Positions 7,575 through 14,614 of a DNA stretch of 16,153 bases are shown here, one piece after another. This DNA comes from Phycisphaerae bacterium (GTDB lineage Bacteria > Planctomycetota > Phycisphaerae > UBA1845 > PWPN01). The stretch lies in NCBI GenBank assembly GCA_035384605.1, contig DAOOIV010000111.1, positions 1 through 16,153 of the forward strand. Direction: 5' to 3'. Made by a program: the position numbers and the translations under genes. The first letter of the stretch is position 1; each line of letters opens with the position of its first letter. The notes beneath the pieces were generated by a model, which did not search any database, was not told the origin of the DNA, and saw only the letters and a program-made list of their open reading frames with translations.

Positions 7575-8432
7575 TCAGATGACGCCTGCGAAGGGGCGAA
7601 TCCGCTGGACCAGGTCCTCGATGGTGTATTGCTTGCGGCAGTCGACCGGCAGGAACACGCCGTGATTGTGATCGCTGGCAAGAATGATCATCCGGTCGAA
7701 ACGGACCTCATAGCCGAATTCCTGGGGCTGATGCCCGGAGATGAAGTAATGAACTTCAAAAGCGTGCGCCAGACGTTCCAGGAGGGCCGGGGTGTGGCGG
7801 CGTCCCCAGACCATCTGGTAGACCATTCCTCCTTCGGACAGATCGAGCGCGTCAGCCGGCTCGTGCACGAGCGCCGGATCGAAGTCATCCATGTGCGAGA
7901 CGTTAGGCAGCGAATGAGAGAAGAATATGCCGTTGGGCGACCGGGCCGCCAGGGGATACGAGGCGATGAAGTCGTCGATCGCGATGAGCACTTCGTCGAT
8001 GTCGTTGGAGTCGAGAACCTCGGCCACCCCGCGTTCGAAGTCGTCGGTCACCATGCGTCCGCCCTTGGTGATCTCGTGGTTCTGCAGTTGGGCCAGTTCG
8101 TGGTTGCTTTGCAGGAAATGAACCTGGTCGGGGAAGAACGTTTTCCACTTGGCCGCGTCGAGCAGAAGCTCGACGGAGCGATCGACCCACCCTTCCTGTT
8201 GAGGCTGTTCGTGGATCAGTTCGTGTAGCAGCACGTGGCGCGTAGGGGTACATTCGAGCTGACAGTACTTGATGAGTTTCTCGAAGTTGCGGCGATGCCC
8301 GTGCATGTCCCCGGTCATGACCACCTGACTGTAGTCGGGCGGGCAAAGCAGGGAACCGGAGCGGATCGGGTCCTCAAGATTGAGGTCCGTTGCGCGGCGA
8401 AACGTGTCAATGGCGGCACGAACGGTTGTCAT
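7575..8432 (-). CDS. PPP-like metallophosphoesterase
   Basis: 285 residues. The first metal motif GDMHG is at 41-45, S-N-H-E at 109-112 takes the place of GNHE, SHS at 172-174 the place of the HGG motif, and GHQP is at 233-236. The order resembles PPP-family protein phosphatases, but the GDxxDRG motif that usually supplies the bridging Asp is not recognisable; the corresponding stretch reads HVLLHELIHE (66-75). A metal-dependent phosphatase is likely, with altered metal site. Its ATG overlaps the stop of the kinase gene in an ATGA (8429-8432), so translation is probably coupled. It could reverse the phosphorylation made by that kinase, which is inference from position. The downstream neighbour is the MarC-family gene. 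Confidence 0.82.
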   Translation of the reverse strand: MTTVRAAIDTFRRATDLNLEDPIRSGSLLCPPDYSQVVMTGDMHGHRRNFEKLIKYCQLECTPTRHVLLHELIHEQPQQEGWVDRSVELLLDAAKWKTFFPDQVHFLQSNHELAQLQNHEITKGGRMVTDDFERGVAEVLDSNDIDEVLIAIDDFIASYPLAARSPNGIFFSHSLPNVSHMDDFDPALVHEPADALDLSEGGMVYQMVWGRRHTPALLERLAHAFEVHYFISGHQPQEFGYEVRFDRMIILASDHNHGVFLPVDCRKQYTIEDLVQRIRPFAGVI

Positions 8433-9337
8433 CTGGCCGTCTTACCGTTTGAAGCGGACAACTGGCCGAGCGGACTCTTTCGTCGCACGACCGGACCCGT
8501 CAAGGTTGCCTCGTTCTTGTCCATGATCTGTTGACCGAGTTCGAGGCGGTGTATGACTTCTCGCATGTCGGCCGGACGGTCCTTGGGGTTCGGGCGGCAA
8601 CAGTCCATGACGAGACGACTCAGGGCAACGGGGATGTTGGGATTCAGCTCGTGAGGCATCGTTGCGTCCCGTGGTCCCGCGAGATCAATACCGGCTCTGC
8701 GTTTTTTGCTCGGCATGACGGTCGGAAAGGCCTGACCGGTGATTGCCCAGTAGAGCGTGGCGCCCAGATTGTAAACGTCCGTCCGCTGATCCAGCGGCAT
8801 GCCTCGCTCGACCTGCTCGGGTGCAATGTAGTCGGGTGTTCCCTGGATGCGGTTTTTGATATGGCCGATCGGGCAACTTTGGCCGAAATCGATGATCTTC
8901 GGATTGCCGTTCGCGTCGAGAATGATGTTGTTTGGCTTGATGTCGGCGTGGACGTAGCCCATCTGGTGAAGGGCGTGCAGACCTTTGGCCACTTTGATGA
9001 AGATTCCGACCAGCCCGTGCGTTCCGAGGGGCCCGATTTCCTCCAAGGTCCGGCCGTCGACGTATTCCATGATGATGTGCAGCTCGCGCAACTGGAACAG
9101 GCGCCTGATTCGCCGCAACTCGAAGCTCCGCCGGAGATAGGGGTTGTCGAGCATGGAGGAGATCCGGAAATCGTTCCTCGCCTGATTGAGATAGCGGTTG
9201 TCATCGGTGGCCCGGCGAATCACCCGCTTGAGGGCGAAAAGCTCGTTGGTCTGCTGGTTGGCGACCAACCAAATGGTTGCCCGCGCACCCACGCCCAAGC
9301 GCTCATGCACGATGTAACCGGGTACCAGGAAACTCAC
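8429..9337 (-). CDS. soluble Ser/Thr protein kinase
   Basis: 302 residues, essentially one Hanks-type kinase domain: glycine-rich loop GVGARA (15-20), ATP-binding Lys37 in ALKR, catalytic loop H130-A-D132-IKPNN137, D150-F-G, A172-P-E, and D187 in TDVYN. All catalytic residues are kept, so it should be active. The catalytic loop lacks the Arg before Asp (HAD, a non-RD kinase), so control by activation-loop phosphorylation is less likely. There is no membrane segment or sensor domain; the C-terminal 30 residues are polar and basic. The start is a GTG at 9337 with AGGGGA about eight bases upstream. It overlaps the phosphatase-like gene by four bases. Confidence 0.92.
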   Translation of the reverse strand: MSFLVPGYIVHERLGVGARATIWLVANQQTNELFALKRVIRRATDDNRYLNQARNDFRISSMLDNPYLRRSFELRRIRRLFQLRELHIIMEYVDGRTLEEIGPLGTHGLVGIFIKVAKGLHALHQMGYVHADIKPNNIILDANGNPKIIDFGQSCPIGHIKNRIQGTPDYIAPEQVERGMPLDQRTDVYNLGATLYWAITGQAFPTVMPSKKRRAGIDLAGPRDATMPHELNPNIPVALSRLVMDCCRPNPKDRPADMREVIHRLELGQQIMDKNEATLTGPVVRRKSPLGQLSASNGKTAR

Positions 9338-9687
9338 CTAACTATCCCCTAACATGAGCCGTCGGTCTACAACTGGTTGCGGCCCGAAGCAGCCAATCGA
9401 CAGGAGCTTGTGCCCCAAGTGCATTTTAAGTAGCCCGTTTGCTGACCGTCAACGGGTGGAAGACACCGAAGCGTCTGAGTAACCAGACGATGTGCTTGCC
9501 GCAAGCTGCGGCTGCAATGCGTCGGCCGTATCGATCCGGCAGGCGGTCGGCTTGTTCCGCCCCGGTTGGCTGTATCGGCTCGATTCTTGCCGGCGGTTAG
9601 CACGCGCCGGTTTATCGGCACTATGCAAAAACGCCTCCCGGACTCATGCGTCCTGAAGGCGTTTCGATCGCAGAAGACTTGCGAATG
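9338..9687. other. 350-bp intergenic region upstream of the kinase gene
   Basis: It contains the terminator of the preceding gene (9626-9665), an imperfect inverted repeat near 9433-9455 (CCCGTT with AACGGG), and the kinase ribosome binding site close to 9338. I see no gene and no -35/-10 pair that I would defend, so the kinase promoter is not located. Confidence 0.5.
9626..9665 (-). terminator. Rho-independent terminator of the amidase-like gene
   Basis: On the minus strand AAACGCCT (9664-9657) pairs with AGGCGTTT (9636-9629), with an inner GGAC/GTCC stem and a short loop, and the right arm runs into TTTTT (9631-9627). It lies 23 bp after the stop of the 9688-10200 gene, which supports that gene being transcribed as a unit that ends here. 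Confidence 0.75.
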
Positions 9688-10200
9688 CTATCTGACCATG
9701 CTCGTGTCGCCGGTCCCGGAGGGAAGCCGAAGACCGGGGCTGGGGATGAAGCGTTCGAGGGTGATCTTGTACATTTCCTGAAGGTTGTTGCGTAACTGGC
9801 AGGCAGCCTGCCACTGCGGCACGGTGATTTCGCCGGTTCGCCCCTCGGTTCGCAACCCGATGCGGATCACGCCCGCTTCTCCAATGGCTTTCTGATTCTG
9901 CCAATGAGGCGTGGCGGTCCATGATCCGTCCCGATCGACGATGAAATGGACGCCGGAGTTGTCGGAGGCGGCCACGGCGCGGATCACATGCCACCTCTCG
10001 ACGGGGGTGCTTCCCTCGGCTGTCGGGTGTATGGCGCTGCGGATCCTGGCGATCAGTTGTCGGCGGGGTGTTTCCGAAGCCGGTTGGTTCGGCTGAAACC
10101 AATCCAGGAAGGCTGCCCCTAACGTCATGGAAGCGACCAGACACCCTAACATCTTTGCCAGACGTTTATGCTGGTCCCGAGGTGTACGTGCGACGGACAT
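9688..10200 (-). CDS. membrane-anchored protein resembling a degenerate Amidase_2/PGRP domain
   Basis: 170 residues from the ATG at 10200; a TTG eight codons upstream (10224) gives 178. A single hydrophobic segment at about 16-33 suggests an N-terminal anchor with the rest outside the cytoplasm. Residues 70-152 follow, loosely, the N-acetylmuramoyl-L-alanine amidase pattern: W70 start, VHFIVDRDG at 84-92, W100, a VIRIGL strand at 111-116, and a PQW...YKI helix at 128-146. The HH pair that binds zinc is replaced (about V76-A77) and later ligands are not found, so amidase activity is unlikely. It might bind peptidoglycan. The resemblance is by eye and weak. The candidate promoter upstream and clear terminator downstream make it a single-gene unit. 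Confidence 0.6.
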   Translation of the reverse strand: MSVARTPRDQHKRLAKMLGCLVASMTLGAAFLDWFQPNQPASETPRRQLIARIRSAIHPTAEGSTPVERWHVIRAVAASDNSGVHFIVDRDGSWTATPHWQNQKAIGEAGVIRIGLRTEGRTGEITVPQWQAACQLRNNLQEMYKITLERFIPSPGLRLPSGTGDTSMVR

Positions 10201-10250
10201 GTTGAGCTGAAGCCCCGTTGCCAATACTGCTAAGCTACTGACCGCAAGAA

Positions 10251-10279
10251 TCTATAATATACGTATCGGACAAACGCAA
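10251..10279 (-). promoter_or_regulatory. candidate promoter for the amidase-like gene
   Basis: Minus strand TTGCGT (10279-10274) and TATAGA (10256-10251) are 17 bp apart in a locally AT-rich patch. The start codon at 10200 would have a leader of about 44 nt. The patch also holds TATAAT on the plus strand, but no gene follows on that strand. Confidence 0.4.
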
Positions 10280-10514
10280 CATCTATTTGGTGTCTTTTTG
10301 CGTTTTCCGGCGAACTTTTCTCAAGTTCCTCGTTTTTTTCCGCGCGCCCCGGCGCCGAGCCGTGGTCCGGCGAGCGCAATTATCGGTCTGGCTCGTCGCG
10401 CCGTCGTGCGTCTTGACGACTTGCTCGGGCGGGCTGATTTGCCGCTTTCCCCCTCCAGAACTCGGTCAACGCCTGTGAGTTTCTGAGCGAAGCTTTGCAC
10501 TTTTCCAGCAGAAA

Positions 10515-11732
10515 TCATTGATTTGGCTGCGTGCTTGGGGCGGTTGACGTTATGGGGGCTGTTCGGAGGCCGGCCCTCAACTGTTGAAGATATCCGACCC
10601 AGTTCTCGGTCCTGGCTTCGAAGATTCGCGTACGGGTGGCCAGTTCCCCGATGACTCTCCTCGCGGCCGCGGCCCAGGGCGGCTGTGCGGTAGACGGCTT
10701 GGTTTCCGAGGAGGTCGTTTTGCGGACCCACTGGAGCATCCCTTGCGGGTTATGCTCGACCGGGCCCGAGGTGGGCGCCCTGGAGATGGTGATCGATTCG
10801 GCGGGTATCTTGAGCCGATCCAGGATCGCGCGAAAAGCGGTTTCCCGGTCAGCGGGGCATTGCGGATCGACAGTGAGCCATAGTCGGACGTTCGGGTTTT
10901 CACCCCGGATGTTTTGGATGGTCCGGGTTGCCTCGGCCATAGTCATGGTCCGTTGCGATATCTCCACTCGTCCGACCGAATCGAGCCTTATGCGGACCGG
11001 TCCATGCCGAAAGACGAGCGTGCAGCGGGAGTAGAGGGGAGGGATACGCTCTGTGGCCGGAACCAGCCACAATTCCGCGTTGCTGTCGGAGTGATACTCT
11101 GGGAGAGCGACGATCGAACTGCTGAAATCGACCACGGCGATGACGGTGCCTTCCGGGTCGGCCGCAAATGACCCGTTGTCGGTGGTGTATGAGCCCGCAA
11201 AGACCCAGGGTTGAGGCGGCAGATCGAGACCGGTTCCCGGCTTGTCGCCGGGCTTGGCGCGGCGCATCCATCTTTCGATCGGTTCGCGGCGGACGCGCCC
11301 GTCCTGAAGGTAACGAACCTCGATTTCCACCGGATCACCCCTGGCGGGGGAGTACCGGCCGGTATCCGGGTCGAAATCGCTTGGCCTGCCGGGTGTAAGG
11401 CCGATCAGACCAAGGGCCTGGAAGACGTGCAGAGGGCGAGCATCAATGCACACGATGCTCTCGTGCTCGCGCGTCAGGGGCGAGCAGGCGAACAGCTCGA
11501 GTGCCCCTTCGCGCAAGACGACCTGCCCGTCGACTTCTACCTCTCGATCTCGCCAGTTGATTCGCACGCCGCGCTGATACTCTGCGACCCCTGGTTGCGT
11601 CGTTGATAGTGCCGGGCGGGATTCCGTCAGTCGGTCGGCGCGGGCGACGGCGAAAGCAGACCCACAGACGATGCTGGCCGTGGAGGCCGTCAGCGCAATT
11701 CGGGAAGTTATAGCCGCGATGATGCCGCGCAT
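10515..11732 (-). CDS. secreted YdjY-domain protein with ExbD/TolR-like C-terminal region
   Basis: 405 residues. Residues 1-32 look like a signal peptide (SIVCGSAFAVARA then D). Residues 55-235 fit the YdjY domain known from planctomycete secreted proteins: INWRDREVEVDGQV, a CSPLTREHESIV segment (83-94), LHVFQALGLIGLTPG (101-115) and the later PWVFAGSY (175-182). The role of YdjY is unknown. Residues 245-318 (VRIRLDSVGRVEISQ ... RAILDRLKIP) resemble the periplasmic domain of ExbD/TolR, without its membrane helix; this second match is by eye only. The tail is proline- and threonine-rich. The ATG at 11732 overlaps the end of folD by 25 bp, so the two are probably co-translated. Confidence 0.72.
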   Translation of the reverse strand: MRGIIAAITSRIALTASTASIVCGSAFAVARADRLTESRPALSTTQPGVAEYQRGVRINWRDREVEVDGQVVLREGALELFACSPLTREHESIVCIDARPLHVFQALGLIGLTPGRPSDFDPDTGRYSPARGDPVEIEVRYLQDGRVRREPIERWMRRAKPGDKPGTGLDLPPQPWVFAGSYTTDNGSFAADPEGTVIAVVDFSSSIVALPEYHSDSNAELWLVPATERIPPLYSRCTLVFRHGPVRIRLDSVGRVEISQRTMTMAEATRTIQNIRGENPNVRLWLTVDPQCPADRETAFRAILDRLKIPAESITISRAPTSGPVEHNPQGMLQWVRKTTSSETKPSTAQPPWAAAARRVIGELATRTRIFEARTENWVGYLQQLRAGLRTAPITSTAPSTQPNQ

Positions 11733-12649
11733 GAAGATTGTCCGGTGGTATCCTTGGGATTGGCCAGTTGACGTCGGGCCAACTGTTTTCGTGCGGCTTC
11801 GACCGTGTTCCGCAGCAACATGGCGACGGTCACCGGGCCGACGCCGCCGGGCACGGGGGTGATGGCCGAGGCCACCTTGCGCACGGCGTCGAAGTCGACA
11901 TCGCCGACGGTCTTGGAGATCGTCTTGCCATTCGCGTCGGTGGTTTGTGTCTGGTTGATCCCCACATCAATGACCACTGCTCCCGGTTTGACATGCTCGG
12001 CACCGATCAAGCCGGCCTTGCCGACTGCGACAACGAGCAGGTCTGCCTGTCGGGTGTGGGCCGCCAGGTCGCGGGTGGCCACGTGGCAGCCGGTGACGGT
12101 GGCGAACTGCTGGACAAGGAACACGGTGATCGGCAATCCGACGATGGCACCTTGGCCGACGACCACCGCGTTGGCTCCGCGGAGCTGCATGCCGGTCTCC
12201 TTGATCAGCTCGACGACCGCCAGGGCGGTACAGGGGGCGATGATCGGCTGGCCGTAGAAAACCATGCCGATGTTCGCCGGGTTCACGCCCTCTACGTCCT
12301 TGTAAGGGTCGATACGGTACTGCATGGAGGGGGCGTCGATTTCCGGTGGCAGTGGCAGGTGCAGCATGATGCCCGTGACGCTGTCGTCACGATTCAGCCG
12401 GTCGATTTGCTCGCAGAGGCATCCGGCACCGCAAGCCTCAGGCACCTGGACCAGCTCGTATTCGATGCCCATATCCGAGCATTGGCGGGCTTGTGAACGG
12501 GCATACACCATGCCTGCCGCCGGCTCGCCGACGATGATCGCCGCCAGCTTGGGCTGGCGTCCTTCGGCTGCCAAGGTCTTGACCTGGTGCCGAATTTCCG
12601 CCCGCATTCGTTCGGCAAGTGCTTTGCCGTCAATGATCTCTGCTGCCAT
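11708..12649 (-). CDS. folD: FolD-family methylenetetrahydrofolate dehydrogenase/cyclohydrolase with altered active site
   Basis: 313 residues aligning with E. coli FolD nearly from end to end. FolD interconverts 5,10-methylene-, 5,10-methenyl- and 10-formyl-tetrahydrofolate in the cytosol. Intact parts: MAAEIIDGKALAERMRAE start, Y49, PLPPEID, the Rossmann part AVVVGQGAIVG (161-171), VIDVGIN and ITPVPGGVGPVTVAMLL. Altered parts: the catalytic Lys of Y-x3-K is Gln53, the Gln of V-Q-L-P-L is His97, and the second Asp of K-D-V-D-G is Glu120. The Arg of the usual GRS in the NADP pocket is Gln166. The C-terminus runs about 20 residues past the family end (NPKDTTGQSSC...). GGAGG lies four bases before the ATG. 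Clearly of the family, but bifunctional activity is doubtful. Confidence 0.9.
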   Translation of the reverse strand: MAAEIIDGKALAERMRAEIRHQVKTLAAEGRQPKLAAIIVGEPAAGMVYARSQARQCSDMGIEYELVQVPEACGAGCLCEQIDRLNRDDSVTGIMLHLPLPPEIDAPSMQYRIDPYKDVEGVNPANIGMVFYGQPIIAPCTALAVVELIKETGMQLRGANAVVVGQGAIVGLPITVFLVQQFATVTGCHVATRDLAAHTRQADLLVVAVGKAGLIGAEHVKPGAVVIDVGINQTQTTDANGKTISKTVGDVDFDAVRKVASAITPVPGGVGPVTVAMLLRNTVEAARKQLARRQLANPKDTTGQSSCAASSRL

Positions 12650-12693
12650 GGGTCCTCCACCCGGCAGGATGACCGGTGCTTGGCAAGGAGGGG

Positions 12694-12699
12694 ATTATA
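12694..12699 (-). promoter_or_regulatory. candidate -10 box for folD
   Basis: A perfect TATAAT on the minus strand (12699-12694) lies 45 bp before the folD ATG, in the 130-bp gap after the DUF4139 gene. No good -35 hexamer is seen at 16-18 bp, so it is a weak call. Confidence 0.35.
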
Positions 12700-12779
12700 A
12701 ATGCTGAGGCGGATTGCGCCGAGGGCAGCGGCGGGCATGGTTGCTTCGGATCGGGACCGGTGCAAGGCCAAATTGCCCC

Positions 12780-14240
12780 TTACGGATGCCGATACCTTAC
12801 CCGGTAGGTGACCACCGCTTCCCCGTCAGGTTTGATCTCGACGGGGAAGATCACCGTTCGCGCGTTGAGCTGCTCGAAGTCCGAGCTCTTCTTGATGATC
12901 TCCCACTCGCTCCAGCGGTAGAGCTTCTCGAGGATCTTGACCGTCACCGCTTCCTTCTTGTGGTTGCGGACCTTGATCTCGAAGGCCTCCTCGAAAACGG
13001 TATTGGAAATCTTGCGGAAGTCGGTCTGCTTGCGCTCGCCGACAATGTCGAAGGCGTCGCCGATGTAGAGCACCACCCGCTCGTCGCGCGAGGTGTGGTC
13101 GATCTGATCTTCGCCGATGAATTCCAGCGCCCCGTCGATGTCTTTCTTGTACACCCGGCACTTGCCCTTGGGCAGGGCGATGCCCAGGTTGCGGTCGGCC
13201 CGGTTTTCGATCTCGATCAGGACGTTGACCTTCTTGTTCTCCTCCCGCCCGAAGCCGGGGTCGTGATACCAGCCTCCCCACGACCACTGCATCTTGGCAC
13301 CGTCGTACAGGAAGGTCTTGGTCACGGCCACACCGGGGCTGTTGATCAGCTCGATCTGCTTGATTTGGTTGTTGTTGACCGTGGTGGGCTCTGGCAGCGT
13401 GTACATCCGGTACTCGCCGAAGGCCCGGCTGACGTCTTCGCCCTTGGCGGTCGTGGGGGCGAGCTTGGTCATCATGATCTTGTAGTAGTCCTGGCCGAAG
13501 CCGAAGTTGAAGTTGCGGAAATCGATCTTCGGGTCGCCGGCCAGAAGCTTGACCGCCGCATCCTTGTAGGCCGTGCCAGTGTTGTTTTCGAGGGTGACCC
13601 ATCCAGAGACGTCGATCTTGGTGTCATCGGGGTTCAGAACGAGGTTGTAGTCCGCTCGCCACCGGATGTTGTTGGCAATGTAGCTCACCTCGACGGTGTG
13701 CTTGCCCTCCTTGCCGGTGGCCAGCTCCCAGACCAGCGTCGGGCGGGTCAGCAGGCCCTCGGGCAGCGAGCTGAACTGGATGCGCTTGATGTTCTCGCCG
13801 CGCTCGACCATGCAGATCGGGCCTTTCTCCTTGTCTTTGGCGAGCACCAGTTGTCGCTGGTCGAAGCTCATCAGCGTGCCCTCGTACACCTGCCCGTCGG
13901 CCGTGTGGGCCGTGATCGGTTTGTCAATGTACTTGCGGAGCAGCTTGTCGGCGTTGACCAGGTCGAACTCGTAGTTCTGCTCGACCACCGAGGCCTCCGC
14001 GTCGGTCAGCGAGCGGAAGTACACACTGGTGGCGTCGATGGTGCCGGCTACGTCTCGGAAGCGGATCAGGTTGATCCCTGCCTTGAGCGGCTCATCGAGC
14101 ATGCGCCGGTCTTTCACCAAGGCGTAGTTGTCATTGTAGATGGTCAACCTCACGCCCGTTTCCGGTTTGGCGGATTCCTGGGCGAAAACCGGAGCGGCGA
14201 CGGCTGCGACGATGATCAGTGCGAGTGTGCGACATGTCAT
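12780..14240 (-). CDS. secreted DUF4139-domain protein, copy 1
   Basis: 486 residues. Signal peptide 1-20 (LALIIVAAVAAPVFA) with cleavage before QE. Residues 30-110 form the N-terminal part found before DUF4139 domains (VRLTIYNDNYALVKDRR), and from about 155 the DUF4139 pattern begins (LLTRPTLVWEL, EVSYIANNIRWRADYNL, SGWVTLENNTGTAYKDA) and continues to the end (AVVTYRVRY). DUF4139 proteins are exported, beta-rich and of unknown function. The start has GGGAG eight bases upstream. It lies 374 bp downstream of a paralogue, separated by repeats, and 130 bp before folD. Function cannot be assigned. Confidence 0.88.
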   Translation of the reverse strand: MTCRTLALIIVAAVAAPVFAQESAKPETGVRLTIYNDNYALVKDRRMLDEPLKAGINLIRFRDVAGTIDATSVYFRSLTDAEASVVEQNYEFDLVNADKLLRKYIDKPITAHTADGQVYEGTLMSFDQRQLVLAKDKEKGPICMVERGENIKRIQFSSLPEGLLTRPTLVWELATGKEGKHTVEVSYIANNIRWRADYNLVLNPDDTKIDVSGWVTLENNTGTAYKDAAVKLLAGDPKIDFRNFNFGFGQDYYKIMMTKLAPTTAKGEDVSRAFGEYRMYTLPEPTTVNNNQIKQIELINSPGVAVTKTFLYDGAKMQWSWGGWYHDPGFGREENKKVNVLIEIENRADRNLGIALPKGKCRVYKKDIDGALEFIGEDQIDHTSRDERVVLYIGDAFDIVGERKQTDFRKISNTVFEEAFEIKVRNHKKEAVTVKILEKLYRWSEWEIIKKSSDFEQLNARTVIFPVEIKPDGEAVVTYRVRYRHP

Positions 14241-14260
14241 GATCTGTTCTCCCGAAGGAA

Positions 14261-14298
14261 GCTCTCAGCTTTTGGCTTCTGGCTGTTAGCTCCTGGCT
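14261..14298. repeat. degenerate heptanucleotide repeat
   Basis: Read in sevens from 14264: CTCAGCT, TTTGGCT, TCTGGCT, GTTAGCT, CCTGGCT, preceded by GCT. All five share RGCT at the end with variable first three bases. It lies just upstream of the ribosome binding site of DUF4139 copy 1 and would be in its leader. Confidence 0.7.
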
Positions 14299-14320
14299 CT
14301 CCTCGTTATTCCTGAACCCT

Positions 14321-14375
14321 GAACCCTCAATCGGCAGGTCTCCGTCGCCGTTGGCGACTCCGACCATGCCCTACC
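14321..14375. repeat. 55-bp direct repeat, copy A
   Basis: It matches 14557-14611 at 53 of 55 positions, 236 bp apart. Inside it GTCGCC and GGCGAC form a stem around GTT, and GGTC with GACC form an outer stem across three-base internal loops. Confidence 0.85.
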
Positions 14376-14398
14376 TTCCTGAGCCCTCAATCCTCGCT

Positions 14399-14508
14399 CG
14401 GCCGAGATCCCTATCTCGGCCGCTCTCACCCGCGGGATTCCTATCCCGCGACGATGGGGGGCGAAAGGATTCGCCGCCCGAATGGGTGCGAGAAAGGATT
14501 CTCGCACC
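14399..14508. repeat. array of four stem-variable hairpins
   Basis: Perfect inverted repeats with four-base loops: 14399-14422 (stem CGGCCGAGAT, loop CCCT), 14431-14450 (CGCGGGAT, TCCT), 14460-14475 (GGCGAA, AGGA; extended by three more pairs past a G/G mismatch to 14456-14479) and 14485-14508 (GGTGCGAGAA, AGGA). Centres are 30, 27 and 29 bp apart. The stem always closes on GAT/ATC or GAA/TTC next to the loop. No T-run follows any of them. Confidence 0.85.
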
Positions 14509-14556
14509 AGCGACACTGAACCCCGCTTGCCACGACGTAGCCTTTGGCGAAGCCGG

Positions 14557-14611
14557 GAACCCTCAATCGGCAGGTCTGCGTCGCCGTTGGCGACTCCGAC
14601 CATGCCCTGCC
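14557..14611. repeat. 55-bp direct repeat, copy B
   Basis: Second copy of 14321-14375, with one change near base 22 (TGCG for TCCG) and one near the end (CTGCC for CTACC). The two copies bracket the four-hairpin array. Confidence 0.85.
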
Positions 14612-14614
14612 TGC

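Larger units (their letters stand above)
14241..14614. repeat. repeat-mosaic intergenic region between DUF4139 paralogues
   Basis: 374 bp without a gene. From left to right: ribosome binding site of copy 1, a heptanucleotide repeat (14261-14298), two TGAACCC units (14313-14326), a 55-bp direct repeat (14321-14375), four stem-variable hairpins (14399-14508) and the second 55-bp repeat (14557-14611), which ends three bases before the stop codon of copy 2. Confidence 0.8.

Noticed and set aside
12714..14315. 533-residue plus-strand frame opposite DUF4139 copy 1
   Set aside because: It is an antisense shadow made by GC-rich codon use; the protein is low in family-like features, while the minus strand has a signal peptide and a recognised domain.
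14399..14508. CRISPR array or CsrB-like RNA
   Set aside because: There are no identical direct repeats separated by spacers, so not CRISPR. GGA loops recall CsrA-binding RNAs, but loop orientation is mixed between strands and no promoter or terminator is seen.
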